DNA from: Roseateles chitinivorans
GTDB taxonomy: Bacteria > Pseudomonadota > Gammaproteobacteria > Burkholderiales > Burkholderiaceae_C
Reading direction: 5' to 3'
NCBI RefSeq assembly: GCF_002761755.1
Contig: NZ_PEOG01000048.1
Location: 1 to 46,025 of the forward strand
DNA: 46,025 nt
Position numbers and translations under genes: made by a program. Under the pieces are notes generated by a model, which worked only from the letters and a program-made list of their open reading frames with translations, was not told the origin of the DNA and ran no database searches. Of the stretch, positions 36,474 to 44,373 are shown in pieces (the stretch's first letter is position 1; each line of letters opens with the position of its first letter).

Positions 36474-37660
36474 TCCAGCGCAACGGCCTCGGTGATCGAG
36501 GCTCCCTCCGCCCCTGGCAGGTCTCCGCCGGCGGCATCGCCGGCCTGATCTTGAGCATCGGCCTGGCGCGCTTCGCCTACACGCCGTTGCTGCCGCTGAT
36601 GCAGCAGCAGGCCGGCCTCAGCGATGCGATGGGCGGCACCCTGGCCGCCGTCAACTATGCCGGCTACATGAGCGGCGCCCTGATCGCCGCGCTGATCGAC
36701 GACCCGCGCTGGCGCTCGCGGCTCTACCTCTGGGGCATGGTCCTGGGCCTGATCGCCACCGCGCTGATGCCGCTCGCGCCCAGCCTGCCGCTGTGGGCAC
36801 TGTCGCGCTACCTCGGCGGCCTCAGCGGCGCCGCCGGCATGCTGCTCGGCTCCGGCCTCGTGCTCGGCTTCCTGATGCGCGCCGGCAAGCGACCGGAGCT
36901 CGGCGTCCACTTCCTCGGGCTCGGCCTGGGCATCGTCGTCTCCGCCCTCGGCGCGATGGCGATGGACCAACTCGCGCTCGACTGGGCCGGCCACTGGTGG
37001 GGCTTCGTCGTCGTCGGCCTCCCGCTGCTCGCGCTGGCCGTGTGGTGGCGCCCGCCGGTGCCGCCGCCGGTCACCGCGACGAGCACCGCCACCGCGCCCG
37101 ATCCGCGATGGATGCGCTGGATGATCGCCGGCTACTTCTGCGCCGGCTGGGGCTTCGTCATCAGCGCCACCTTCACCGTGGCGATCGTCGAGCGCCAACC
37201 GCTGCTGCGAGGCCAGGGCCCGTGGGCCTGGCTGCTGGTGGGACTGGCCGCCACGCCGGCCGTGTTCCTGTGGGACCGCATCGCGCGCCGCCTCGGCGAC
37301 CTCAACGCGCTGCTCGCCGCCTTCGCGCTGCAGATCCTCTCGGTCGTGCTGCCCGCGCTCTCCGGCAGCCTGGCGGCGGCCCTGATCGGCGCACTGCTCT
37401 ATGGCGCGACCTTCATCGGCCTGGTCAGCCTCACGCTCGCGCTCGTCGGCCGGCGTTCGCCCGGCAATCCGGGCAAGGCGATGGCCCGCCTCACCCTCAG
37501 CTATGGCGTCGCGCAGGTGACGGCGCCCGCGCTGGCCGGCGCGATGGCACAGGCCAGCGGCAGCTATCTTGCTTCGCTCTGGCTGACCGCCGCGGTGCTC
37601 ACCGTCGGCATGGCGATCATGGGCCGCCTTCGTGCGCTGGAGCAGAACGCCACGGCCTGA
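36470..37660 (+). CDS. MFS transporter, YbfB/YjiJ family, probable CTG start
   Basis: A 12-TM major facilitator of about 396 residues if read from CTG 36470. TM1 has the family signature IGLARFAYTPLLPLMQQQAGL, followed by NYAGYMSGALIAALI and a second half with AGYFCAGWGFVISATFTVAIV. No ATG, GTG or TTG in frame precedes TTG 36551, and that start would cut off most of TM1. CTG 36470 overlaps the chemoreceptor stop (CTGA), has GGGAG 5 bases upstream and gives the normal family length. The substrate is unknown. It converges on cobA with a 3-base gap. Confidence 0.8.
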   Translation: MIQRNGLGDRGSLRPWQVSAGGIAGLILSIGLARFAYTPLLPLMQQQAGLSDAMGGTLAAVNYAGYMSGALIAALIDDPRWRSRLYLWGMVLGLIATALMPLAPSLPLWALSRYLGGLSGAAGMLLGSGLVLGFLMRAGKRPELGVHFLGLGLGIVVSALGAMAMDQLALDWAGHWWGFVVVGLPLLALAVWWRPPVPPPVTATSTATAPDPRWMRWMIAGYFCAGWGFVISATFTVAIVERQPLLRGQGPWAWLLVGLAATPAVFLWDRIARRLGDLNALLAAFALQILSVVLPALSGSLAAALIGALLYGATFIGLVSLTLALVGRRSPGNPGKAMARLTLSYGVAQVTAPALAGAMAQASGSYLASLWLTAAVLTVGMAIMGRLRALEQNATA

Positions 37661-37663
37661 GAC

Positions 37664-38539
37664 TCACGCGGCGCGGAAGGCCGCCTCGGCCTGAAGCGCC
37701 TCCGCAAGACGGGCCTCGGCGCCGCCGCTCGTCTCGAGCGCCGCCAATCCGGCGACCTCCCGCCACCGCGGCGACAAGGCCACCACCTCGCCGATCACCA
37801 GCAGCGCCGGGCTCGGCAGGCCCTCGCGCTCGATCGCGACCGGCAACTCCGCCAGCGTGGTGAAGCATTCGCGCTGTCGCGGCGTGTGCGCCGCGCTGAC
37901 GATCACCGCCGGCGTGCTCGCCGACAGACCGCCGTCCTGCAAGGCCTGCGAGATGACCGCCGCCCGCGCCAGCCCCATGTAGACCACCAGCGTCAGCCGG
38001 CTCTTCGCCAGCGCCGCCCAATCGGGCGCAATGCCGTGCTCGCCGTTGTGCCCGGTCACGAAGGCCACGCCCGGCGTGCAGCGGCGGTCTGTGACCGGCA
38101 CGCCGACCGCAGCCGGCGCCGCCAGACCGGCCGACAAGCCGTTGATCACCTCGACCTCGATGCCGGCCTCCCGCAGCGCATCGACCTCCTCCCCGCCGCG
38201 GCCGAAGACGAACGGATCGCCGCCCTTCAAGCGCACGACACGCGCGCCGGCCCTGGCCTCACGGATCATCAGTTCGTGGATGAAGCGCTGTTCCGTCGAG
38301 ACACAGCCGCCGCGCTTGCCCACGCGCAGCACACGCGCCGACGCCGGCAGGCAGGCCAGCACCCGCGCATCGACCAGGTCATCGGTCAGCACGACCTCCG
38401 CCTGCTGAAGCCGCTTCATCGCCTTGACGGTCAGGAGCTCCGGATCGCCCGGTCCCGCGCCGACGAGGGACACCATCGGCGCGCTGGGATGCTCGATGGG
38501 ATGCGGGCTGGCATGTGGGCTGGCATCGAGGGACGTCAT
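37664..38539 (-). CDS. cobA: Uroporphyrinogen-III C-methyltransferase
   Basis: SAM-dependent enzyme making precorrin-2, the precursor of the siroheme that NirB needs. The 291 residues begin with a His/Pro-rich leader, then VSLVGAGPGDPELLTVKA, the DDLVD loop, RVGKRGGCVSTEQ, RLKGGDPFVFGRGGEEV, VINGLSAGLAAPAAVGVPVTDR and LVVYMGLA. It is the single-domain form, without the CysG oxidase/ferrochelatase domain, so those steps must come from elsewhere. The ATG overlaps the nasA stop (ATGA), making it the last gene of the nitrate operon. Confidence 0.94.
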   Translation of the reverse strand: MTSLDASPHASPHPIEHPSAPMVSLVGAGPGDPELLTVKAMKRLQQAEVVLTDDLVDARVLACLPASARVLRVGKRGGCVSTEQRFIHELMIREARAGARVVRLKGGDPFVFGRGGEEVDALREAGIEVEVINGLSAGLAAPAAVGVPVTDRRCTPGVAFVTGHNGEHGIAPDWAALAKSRLTLVVYMGLARAAVISQALQDGGLSASTPAVIVSAAHTPRQRECFTTLAELPVAIEREGLPSPALLVIGEVVALSPRWREVAGLAALETSGGAEARLAEALQAEAAFRAA

Positions 38540-41394
38540 GTCGCTTCCTTCACTGCATTCGAAACCGAAGAACTCGCCGGCGGAACGGCCTGCACCATCC
38601 GGCGCAATGCCGGCAGGCAGGAGCCGCACTGCGTGCCGCAGCGCAACTCGCCCTGCAGCGCCGCCAGACGCGCCTCGGGCGCGCCCTCCGGCTGCCGCTG
38701 CAGGCAGGCGGTGATGGCGTCCTCGCGCACGTTGAAGCAGTTGCAGACCTGGGGGCTGACCGCCACCGCGGGCCCGTCCGCATCCGGGGCGAGGAGCCGG
38801 CGCCCGAACGGCGCGACCGGCACGCGCTCGCTCCACAGCGCATCGAGCCACGCGCCCTCAGTGCCCTCTCCGACGCGCAGCAACGCCTGCAACCGCGCCT
38901 CGGCCCCGTCGCCGTCCAGCCGCAGCGAACGGCTGCGGCCGCGCCGGCCATCGGCGTAGCGCAGCACGCCGATGCCATTGAGTTGCAGCACCGTCGACAG
39001 CGCCTGCACGACCGGCGCGGGCGGCGGCTCGGCGAAGGCCAGTTCCAGGCTCCAGCCCTCCAGCCCCTCGTGCGCGGGTCCGGGCAGGCAGCAGGCGTAC
39101 TCGGCCTGATCCATCAGCACGCGCAGCTGGCTGCGCAGCGCGGCCGCGTCGCCGGCCTTGACCCAGGCCGCGCCGAACACGCGCCACGGCAGGGCCACCG
39201 TCTCCACCGAGACAGCCGCGAACTTGAGCTCGGGCTGCCGCGCGTCCGGACAGAACGCCGGTTGCGTCAGCGCATTGATGCCGAACTGGCCGCGCCCCCC
39301 GAGGAACTCGCTGCCCCAGTGCATCGGCAGCCACGCCTGCTGCGCGCCGACGCCCTCGTCCGCGCGCAGCGGCACGATCAGCGGTCCGCGTCGCGACTGC
39401 ACGCGCACCAGCGCGCCAGCGGTCAGCCCGCGGCGCGCGATGTCCTGCGGATGCATCGACAACGCGGGCCCCGGTTCGCCGGCAAAGAGCCGCGCGACGG
39501 TGCCGCTGCGGCTCATGCCATGCCATTGATCGCGCAGCCGGCCGGTGCTCAGGGCCAACGGGTACTTCGGATCCTGCATCTCGGCCGTCGGCTTGAACGG
39601 CTTGGCGATGAATCGCGCCCGGCCGTCCGCATGCGCGAAGTGGCCGTCCTCATACAGCCGCGACTTCGCGCCCGCGGCGCCCGCCGGCCAGGGCCACTGC
39701 CGAGGCGCCTCTTCCAGCATCGCGTAGCTGAGCCCGCCGATGTCGAGGTCCCGGCCCCGGGTCGCCTCGCGATGCTCGATCCACGGCTGTTCCGGCGTCT
39801 CCCACGCGAAGAGGCTGGGCTCACCCGGCCGCAGCGCGGCCTCGATGCGCTGCGCGACATCGCGCACGATGCGCCAGTCGGCGCGGGACTCGCCCGCCGG
39901 CGGCAGCGCCGCGCGCACCCGGCTGATGCGGCGCTCGCTGTTGGTGACGGTGCCTTCCTTCTCCGCCCAGGTCGATGCCGGCAGCACCACGTCGGCGAAC
40001 GCCGCCGTCGCCGTGCCCGCGAACGCTTCCTGCAGGATCACGAGCTCGCAGCGCTCCAGCGCCGCGCGCACCAGGGCCTGATCGGGCAAGGACTGCGCCG
40101 GATTCGTACAGGCGATCCACAGCGCCTTGACCTCGCCCCGGGCGGCGGCCTGGAACAGTTCCACCGCCGTCTTGCCCGGCTTGTCAGGCATCGCGCCGAC
40201 GCCCCACAGCGCCGCCACTTCGTCGCGATGGGCCGCATTGCCTGGATCGCGATGGCCCGGCAGCAGCGTCGCCATGCCGCCGCTCTCGCGCCCGCCCATC
40301 GCATTGGGCTGGCCCGTGAGCGAGAACGGCCCCGCCCCGGCGCGGCCGATCTGGCCCGTCGCGAGATGCAGGTTGATCAGCGCCGTGTTCTTCGCCGCAC
40401 CGCTGCTGCTCTGGTTCAGGCCCATGCAGTACAGCGACAGCGTCGACGGCGACTGCGCGAACCACTGCGCCGCCTGCAGGATCTGCGCTTCCTTCAGGCC
40501 GGTGAGCCGCGCCGATTCGCTCGGCGTCATCGTGCGCACCAGCGCCTTCAGCTCCGCGAAGCCGGCGGTGTGTCGCTCGATGAACGCGGCGTCGATCCAG
40601 CCTTCCCAGATGCACGCATGCAGCATGCCGTGGAAGAGCGCGATGTCGCTGCCCGGCTTCAGCGCCAGGTGCAGGTCGGCGAACTCGGCCGTCTCGGTGC
40701 GGCGCGGGTCGACGACGACGATCTTCATCCCCGGCCGCACCGCACGCGCCGCCTCGATGCGGCGGAACAGGATCGGATGCGCCCAGGCGGTGTTGGAGCC
40801 GGCGATGAACAGGCAGTCGGACTGCTCGAGATCCTCATAGCAGGCCGGCGGCGCATCGGCGCCCAGCGATTGCTTGTAGCCCACCACGGCCGAGCTCATG
40901 CACAGCCGCGAGTTGCTGTCGATGTTGTTGGTGCCGACCAGCCCGCGCGCCAGCTTGTTGAACGCGTGGTAGTCCTCGGTCAGCAATTGCCCGGAGATGT
41001 AGAAGCCGATCGCATCCGGCCCGTGCTCGGCGCGGATCGCGAGCAACTGGTCGGCGATGCGCTGCGTGGTCGTGTCCCAGTCCTGCGCTTGCAGCGGTTC
41101 ATCGCGCGTCGGTCGCCAGGCCGGCTGCAGCAGGCGTTGCCGCTGGCGCACCAGCGGCGTCGCGGTCAGGTGCAGCGTCGATCCCTTGGTGCACAGCCGG
41201 CCGAAGTTGGCCGGATGGTCCGGATCGCCACGCACGCCGACGATGCGCGCGGCCTCGCCCTCGCCCACCGTGTCGATCAGCACCCCGCAGCCGACGCCGC
41301 AGTACGGGCAGGTCGATCGCGTGCTGCGCATGCCCTCGGCCGGCGCGTCCGTGGCCGCGGCGGGCTCGTGATCCTGAGGCGCCCGGGCGTTCAT
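38536..41394 (-). CDS. nasA: Assimilatory nitrate reductase catalytic subunit
   Basis: Cytoplasmic molybdopterin (bis-MGD) enzyme reducing nitrate to nitrite. The 952 residues carry an N-terminal [4Fe-4S] site (Cys29, Cys32, Cys36, Cys68 in CPYCGVGCGV and RLCTKG), the molybdopterin oxidoreductase core (NSRLCMSSAVVGYKQSLGADAPP with the likely Mo-ligand Cys; LYCMGLNQSSSGAAKN), an MGD-binding C-terminal domain (STGRLRDQWHGMSRSG), and a BFD-like [2Fe-2S] tail (Cys884, Cys886, Cys919, Cys923, Cys926). The extra cluster is typical of NasA forms that take electrons directly. nirD lies 13 bases upstream and cobA overlaps downstream. Confidence 0.94.
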   Translation of the reverse strand: MNARAPQDHEPAAATDAPAEGMRSTRSTCPYCGVGCGVLIDTVGEGEAARIVGVRGDPDHPANFGRLCTKGSTLHLTATPLVRQRQRLLQPAWRPTRDEPLQAQDWDTTTQRIADQLLAIRAEHGPDAIGFYISGQLLTEDYHAFNKLARGLVGTNNIDSNSRLCMSSAVVGYKQSLGADAPPACYEDLEQSDCLFIAGSNTAWAHPILFRRIEAARAVRPGMKIVVVDPRRTETAEFADLHLALKPGSDIALFHGMLHACIWEGWIDAAFIERHTAGFAELKALVRTMTPSESARLTGLKEAQILQAAQWFAQSPSTLSLYCMGLNQSSSGAAKNTALINLHLATGQIGRAGAGPFSLTGQPNAMGGRESGGMATLLPGHRDPGNAAHRDEVAALWGVGAMPDKPGKTAVELFQAAARGEVKALWIACTNPAQSLPDQALVRAALERCELVILQEAFAGTATAAFADVVLPASTWAEKEGTVTNSERRISRVRAALPPAGESRADWRIVRDVAQRIEAALRPGEPSLFAWETPEQPWIEHREATRGRDLDIGGLSYAMLEEAPRQWPWPAGAAGAKSRLYEDGHFAHADGRARFIAKPFKPTAEMQDPKYPLALSTGRLRDQWHGMSRSGTVARLFAGEPGPALSMHPQDIARRGLTAGALVRVQSRRGPLIVPLRADEGVGAQQAWLPMHWGSEFLGGRGQFGINALTQPAFCPDARQPELKFAAVSVETVALPWRVFGAAWVKAGDAAALRSQLRVLMDQAEYACCLPGPAHEGLEGWSLELAFAEPPPAPVVQALSTVLQLNGIGVLRYADGRRGRSRSLRLDGDGAEARLQALLRVGEGTEGAWLDALWSERVPVAPFGRRLLAPDADGPAVAVSPQVCNCFNVREDAITACLQRQPEGAPEARLAALQGELRCGTQCGSCLPALRRMVQAVPPASSSVSNAVKEAT

Positions 41395-41407
41395 CGGCCG
41401 GTGCCGC

Positions 41408-41788
41408 TCAGCAGGCCACGCGGGTGCAAGGACCGGCCATCACCGGCGGCAGGTCGATGCCCACCGTGTCCAGTTCCTGCCGGTCCAGCAGCACGACGCC
41501 GTCCTCGACCTTCACCTGGAACACCGGCGTGCGGCCCTCGTCGGGCTCCCGGGCGCAGCCGTTCTCCAGCGCGATGGTCCAGTTGTGCAGCGGGCACGCC
41601 ACCGCGTTGCCGAAGACGATGCCCTGGCTCAGCGGCCCCGCCTTGTGGGGGCAGCGGTCGAGCAGCGCGTGGATGCGGTCGTCGGCGGTGCGGAACAGCG
41701 CCACCTGCGGGCCCTTGGCGCGGGCGACGCGGCGCGAGCCCAGCACAGGAATGTCGGTGACGGCGCAGACGGAGATCCAGTCGGTCAT
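41408..41788 (-). CDS. nirD: Nitrite reductase small subunit (Rieske type)
   Basis: A 126-residue Rieske-fold partner of NirB. The cluster motifs are DRCPHKAGPLSQG (Cys46, His48) and VACPLHNWTI (Cys65, His68), so this copy keeps the full [2Fe-2S] ligand set, unlike E. coli NirD (recalled as lacking it). It lies 15 bases after nirB on the same strand. Confidence 0.93.
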   Translation of the reverse strand: MTDWISVCAVTDIPVLGSRRVARAKGPQVALFRTADDRIHALLDRCPHKAGPLSQGIVFGNAVACPLHNWTIALENGCAREPDEGRTPVFQVKVEDGVVLLDRQELDTVGIDLPPVMAGPCTRVAC

Positions 41789-41803
41789 GGCGGGGCCTCT
41801 TGA

Positions 41804-44323
41804 TCAGAAGGGGCCGCGCAGCGGCGCGGCGGGAACGGTTTTGGCGCTGGCACCGGCGGACTCGGACGACGCGGCGCCGGTCGGCACGGCGATGCTGGCC
41901 ACCGGCTCGAACTGGCGCACGTCGACCTGCGCCTTCGCGAACTCGAACCACGGATCGGGCTCGCCATCGAGCGCGTACTGCAGCTCGGCCCACAGCGCCT
42001 TGCGGCCCTCGTGATCCTCGAGGATGCGCTGCTTCACATGGTCCAGGCCGACGCGGCTCACGTAATGCACGGTGCGCTCGAGGTACCAGCCCTCCTTGCG
42101 GTACAGCTGCATGAAGGCGCCGGTGTACTCCATCACCTCCTCGGCGGTCTTGAGCTTGACCAGGAAGTGCGCGACCTCGGTCTTGATGCCGCCGTTGCCG
42201 GCGATGTACATCTCCCAGCCGGAATCGACACCGATGATGCCGACGTCCTTGATGCCGGCCTCCGCGCAATTGCGCGGGCAGCCGCTGACGGCGAACTTGA
42301 CCTTGTGCGGCGCGTACATGCGCCACATCGCGCGCTCCAGGTCCTTGCCCATCTGGGTGCTGTCCTGCGTGCCCATGCGGCACCACTCGGAGCCCACGCA
42401 GGTCTTCACCGTGCGCAGCGCCTTCGCGTAGGCATGCCCGCTGGGCATGCCGATGTCGCGCCAGACGTCGACCAGATCCTCTTTGCGGACGCCCAGCAGG
42501 TCGATGCGCTGGCCGCCGGTCACCTTGACGGTCGGGATCTTGTATTTGTCGACGGCGTCGGCAATCCGACGCAGCTCATCGGCGGTTGTCTCCCCGCCCC
42601 ACATCCGCGGCACCACCGAGTAGGTGCCGTCCTTCTGAATATTCGCGTGGCTGCGCTCGTTGATGAAGCGCGATTGCGGATCGTCCACGGCCTCCTTCGG
42701 CCAGGACGAGATCAGGTAGTAGTTCAGCGCCGGACGACAGGTCGAGCAGCCGTTGGGCGTCTTCCAGCTCAGGCGCTCGTAGACCTCGTCCAGCTTGACC
42801 AAGTGTTCGTCGAAGATGGCGTTGCGCACCTCCTGATGGCTCAGTTCGGTGCAGCCGCACATGGCCTTCTTCTTCGGCGCGGCGGAATAGTCGCCGCCCG
42901 CGGTGAACATCAGCAGCTGCTCGACCAGCCCGGTGCAGGAGCCGCAGGACGCGCTGGCCTTGGTGTGCTTGCGCACCTCCTCCAGCGTGAACAGGCCCTT
43001 CTCCTTGATCGCCTTGCAGACGGCGCCCTTGGTGACGCCATTGCAGCCGCAGACCTCGTCGCTGTCGGCCATCGCGGCGGCCTTGTTGTGGCCCTGGTGG
43101 CCGACGTCGCCGATGTTGCTTTCGCCGAACATCAGCTTGTCCCGGATGTCGGCGATCTTGCGGCCCTCGCGCAGCAGCTTGAAGTACCAGCTGCCATCGA
43201 CGGTGTCGCCGTAGAGGCAGGCGCCGACCAGTTGGTCGTTCTTGATGACGAGCTTCTTGTAGACGCCGGCGAAGGGATCGCTCATCACGATCTCCTCGGT
43301 GCCGTCCCCGCCCATGAAGTCGCCGGCCGAGAACAGGTCGATGCCGGTGACCTTCAGCTTGGTGCTGGTCTGGCTGCCGAGGTAGCGGCCGATGCCGAAC
43401 TGCGCCAGGTGGTTCGCGCAGACCTTGCCCTGCTCGAACAGCGGCGCCACCAGGCCATAGGCGATGCCGCGGTGCGCGGCACACTCGCCGACGGCGTAGA
43501 TGCGGGGATCGGTCACCGTCTGCAGCGTGTCGGTCACGACGACGCCACGATGGCAATGCAGGCCCGCGCTTTCGGCCAGCGCGGTGTTGGGGCGGATGCC
43601 GGCGGCCATCACGACCAGGTCGGCGGGGATCTCCTCGCCCCCCTTGAAGCGCACCGCCATCACGCGACCGTCCTTGTCGCCGATCAGCGCCTCGGTGTGC
43701 GCGCCCATGCGGAAGCGCAGGCCGCGCTCCTGCAGCGACTTGCGCAGCAGCTCGCCGGCCTGGTCGTCCAGCTGGCGCTCCATCAGCCAGTCGCCGATGT
43801 GGACCACGGTGACCTGCATGCCGCGCAGCATCAGGCCGTTCGCCGCTTCCAGGCCCAGCAGGCCGCCGCCGATGACGACGGCGTGCTTGTACTTGGTCGC
43901 CGCCTCGATCATCGTGTTGGTGTCGGTGATGTCGCGGTAGCCGATCACACCGTCCAGGTCCTTGCCGGGCACCGGCAGGATGAACGGATTGGAGCCGGTG
44001 GCGATCAGCAGCCGGTCATAGTCGGCCTCGGTGCCATCGGCCGCGATCACCTTGCGCCGGATGCGGTCGATCTGCGTGACCGTCTTGCCCAGGTGCAGCG
44101 TGATGCCGTTCTCCTCGTACCAGGAGAGCGGGTTGAGGATGATCTCGTCCAGCGTCTGCTCGCCGGCCAGCACCGGGCTGAGCAGGATGCGGTTGTAGTT
44201 CGGATGCGGCTCGGCGCCGAACACGGTGATGTCGTACAGATCGGGCGAGATCTTCAGCAGCTCCTCGAGCGTGCGCACGCCCGCCATGCCGTTGCCCACC
44301 ATCACCAGCTTCATCTTTTTCAT
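41804..44323 (-). CDS. nirB: Assimilatory nitrite reductase large subunit
   Basis: NADH-dependent siroheme enzyme reducing nitrite to ammonium in the cytoplasm. The 839 residues comprise FAD and NADH Rossmann domains (LVMVGNGMAGVRTLEELL; HAVVIGGGLLGLEAANGL), two BFD-like [2Fe-2S] regions (VCGCNGVTKGAV with SCGSCTGLV; MCGCTELSHQEV with GCSTCRPAL), and the siroheme/[4Fe-4S] core with Cys642, Cys648, Cys682 and Cys686 (CVGSEWC; GCPRNC). The C-terminal tail is Ala/Ser-rich. ATG 44323 is chosen because GGAG lies 8 bases before it. It is the first gene of the operon, 50 bases from a divergent phosphatase-kinase gene. Confidence 0.95.
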   Translation of the reverse strand: MKKMKLVMVGNGMAGVRTLEELLKISPDLYDITVFGAEPHPNYNRILLSPVLAGEQTLDEIILNPLSWYEENGITLHLGKTVTQIDRIRRKVIAADGTEADYDRLLIATGSNPFILPVPGKDLDGVIGYRDITDTNTMIEAATKYKHAVVIGGGLLGLEAANGLMLRGMQVTVVHIGDWLMERQLDDQAGELLRKSLQERGLRFRMGAHTEALIGDKDGRVMAVRFKGGEEIPADLVVMAAGIRPNTALAESAGLHCHRGVVVTDTLQTVTDPRIYAVGECAAHRGIAYGLVAPLFEQGKVCANHLAQFGIGRYLGSQTSTKLKVTGIDLFSAGDFMGGDGTEEIVMSDPFAGVYKKLVIKNDQLVGACLYGDTVDGSWYFKLLREGRKIADIRDKLMFGESNIGDVGHQGHNKAAAMADSDEVCGCNGVTKGAVCKAIKEKGLFTLEEVRKHTKASASCGSCTGLVEQLLMFTAGGDYSAAPKKKAMCGCTELSHQEVRNAIFDEHLVKLDEVYERLSWKTPNGCSTCRPALNYYLISSWPKEAVDDPQSRFINERSHANIQKDGTYSVVPRMWGGETTADELRRIADAVDKYKIPTVKVTGGQRIDLLGVRKEDLVDVWRDIGMPSGHAYAKALRTVKTCVGSEWCRMGTQDSTQMGKDLERAMWRMYAPHKVKFAVSGCPRNCAEAGIKDVGIIGVDSGWEMYIAGNGGIKTEVAHFLVKLKTAEEVMEYTGAFMQLYRKEGWYLERTVHYVSRVGLDHVKQRILEDHEGRKALWAELQYALDGEPDPWFEFAKAQVDVRQFEPVASIAVPTGAASSESAGASAKTVPAAPLRGPF

Positions 44324-44373
44324 GCGGCACACTCCAAACGGATTCGGGCGATGACGGCAGAATCGCCGCCACC

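Noticed and set aside
38515..41760. Long plus-strand frame opposite nasA and nirD
   Set aside because: It mirrors nasA through its whole length and carries no recognisable domain.
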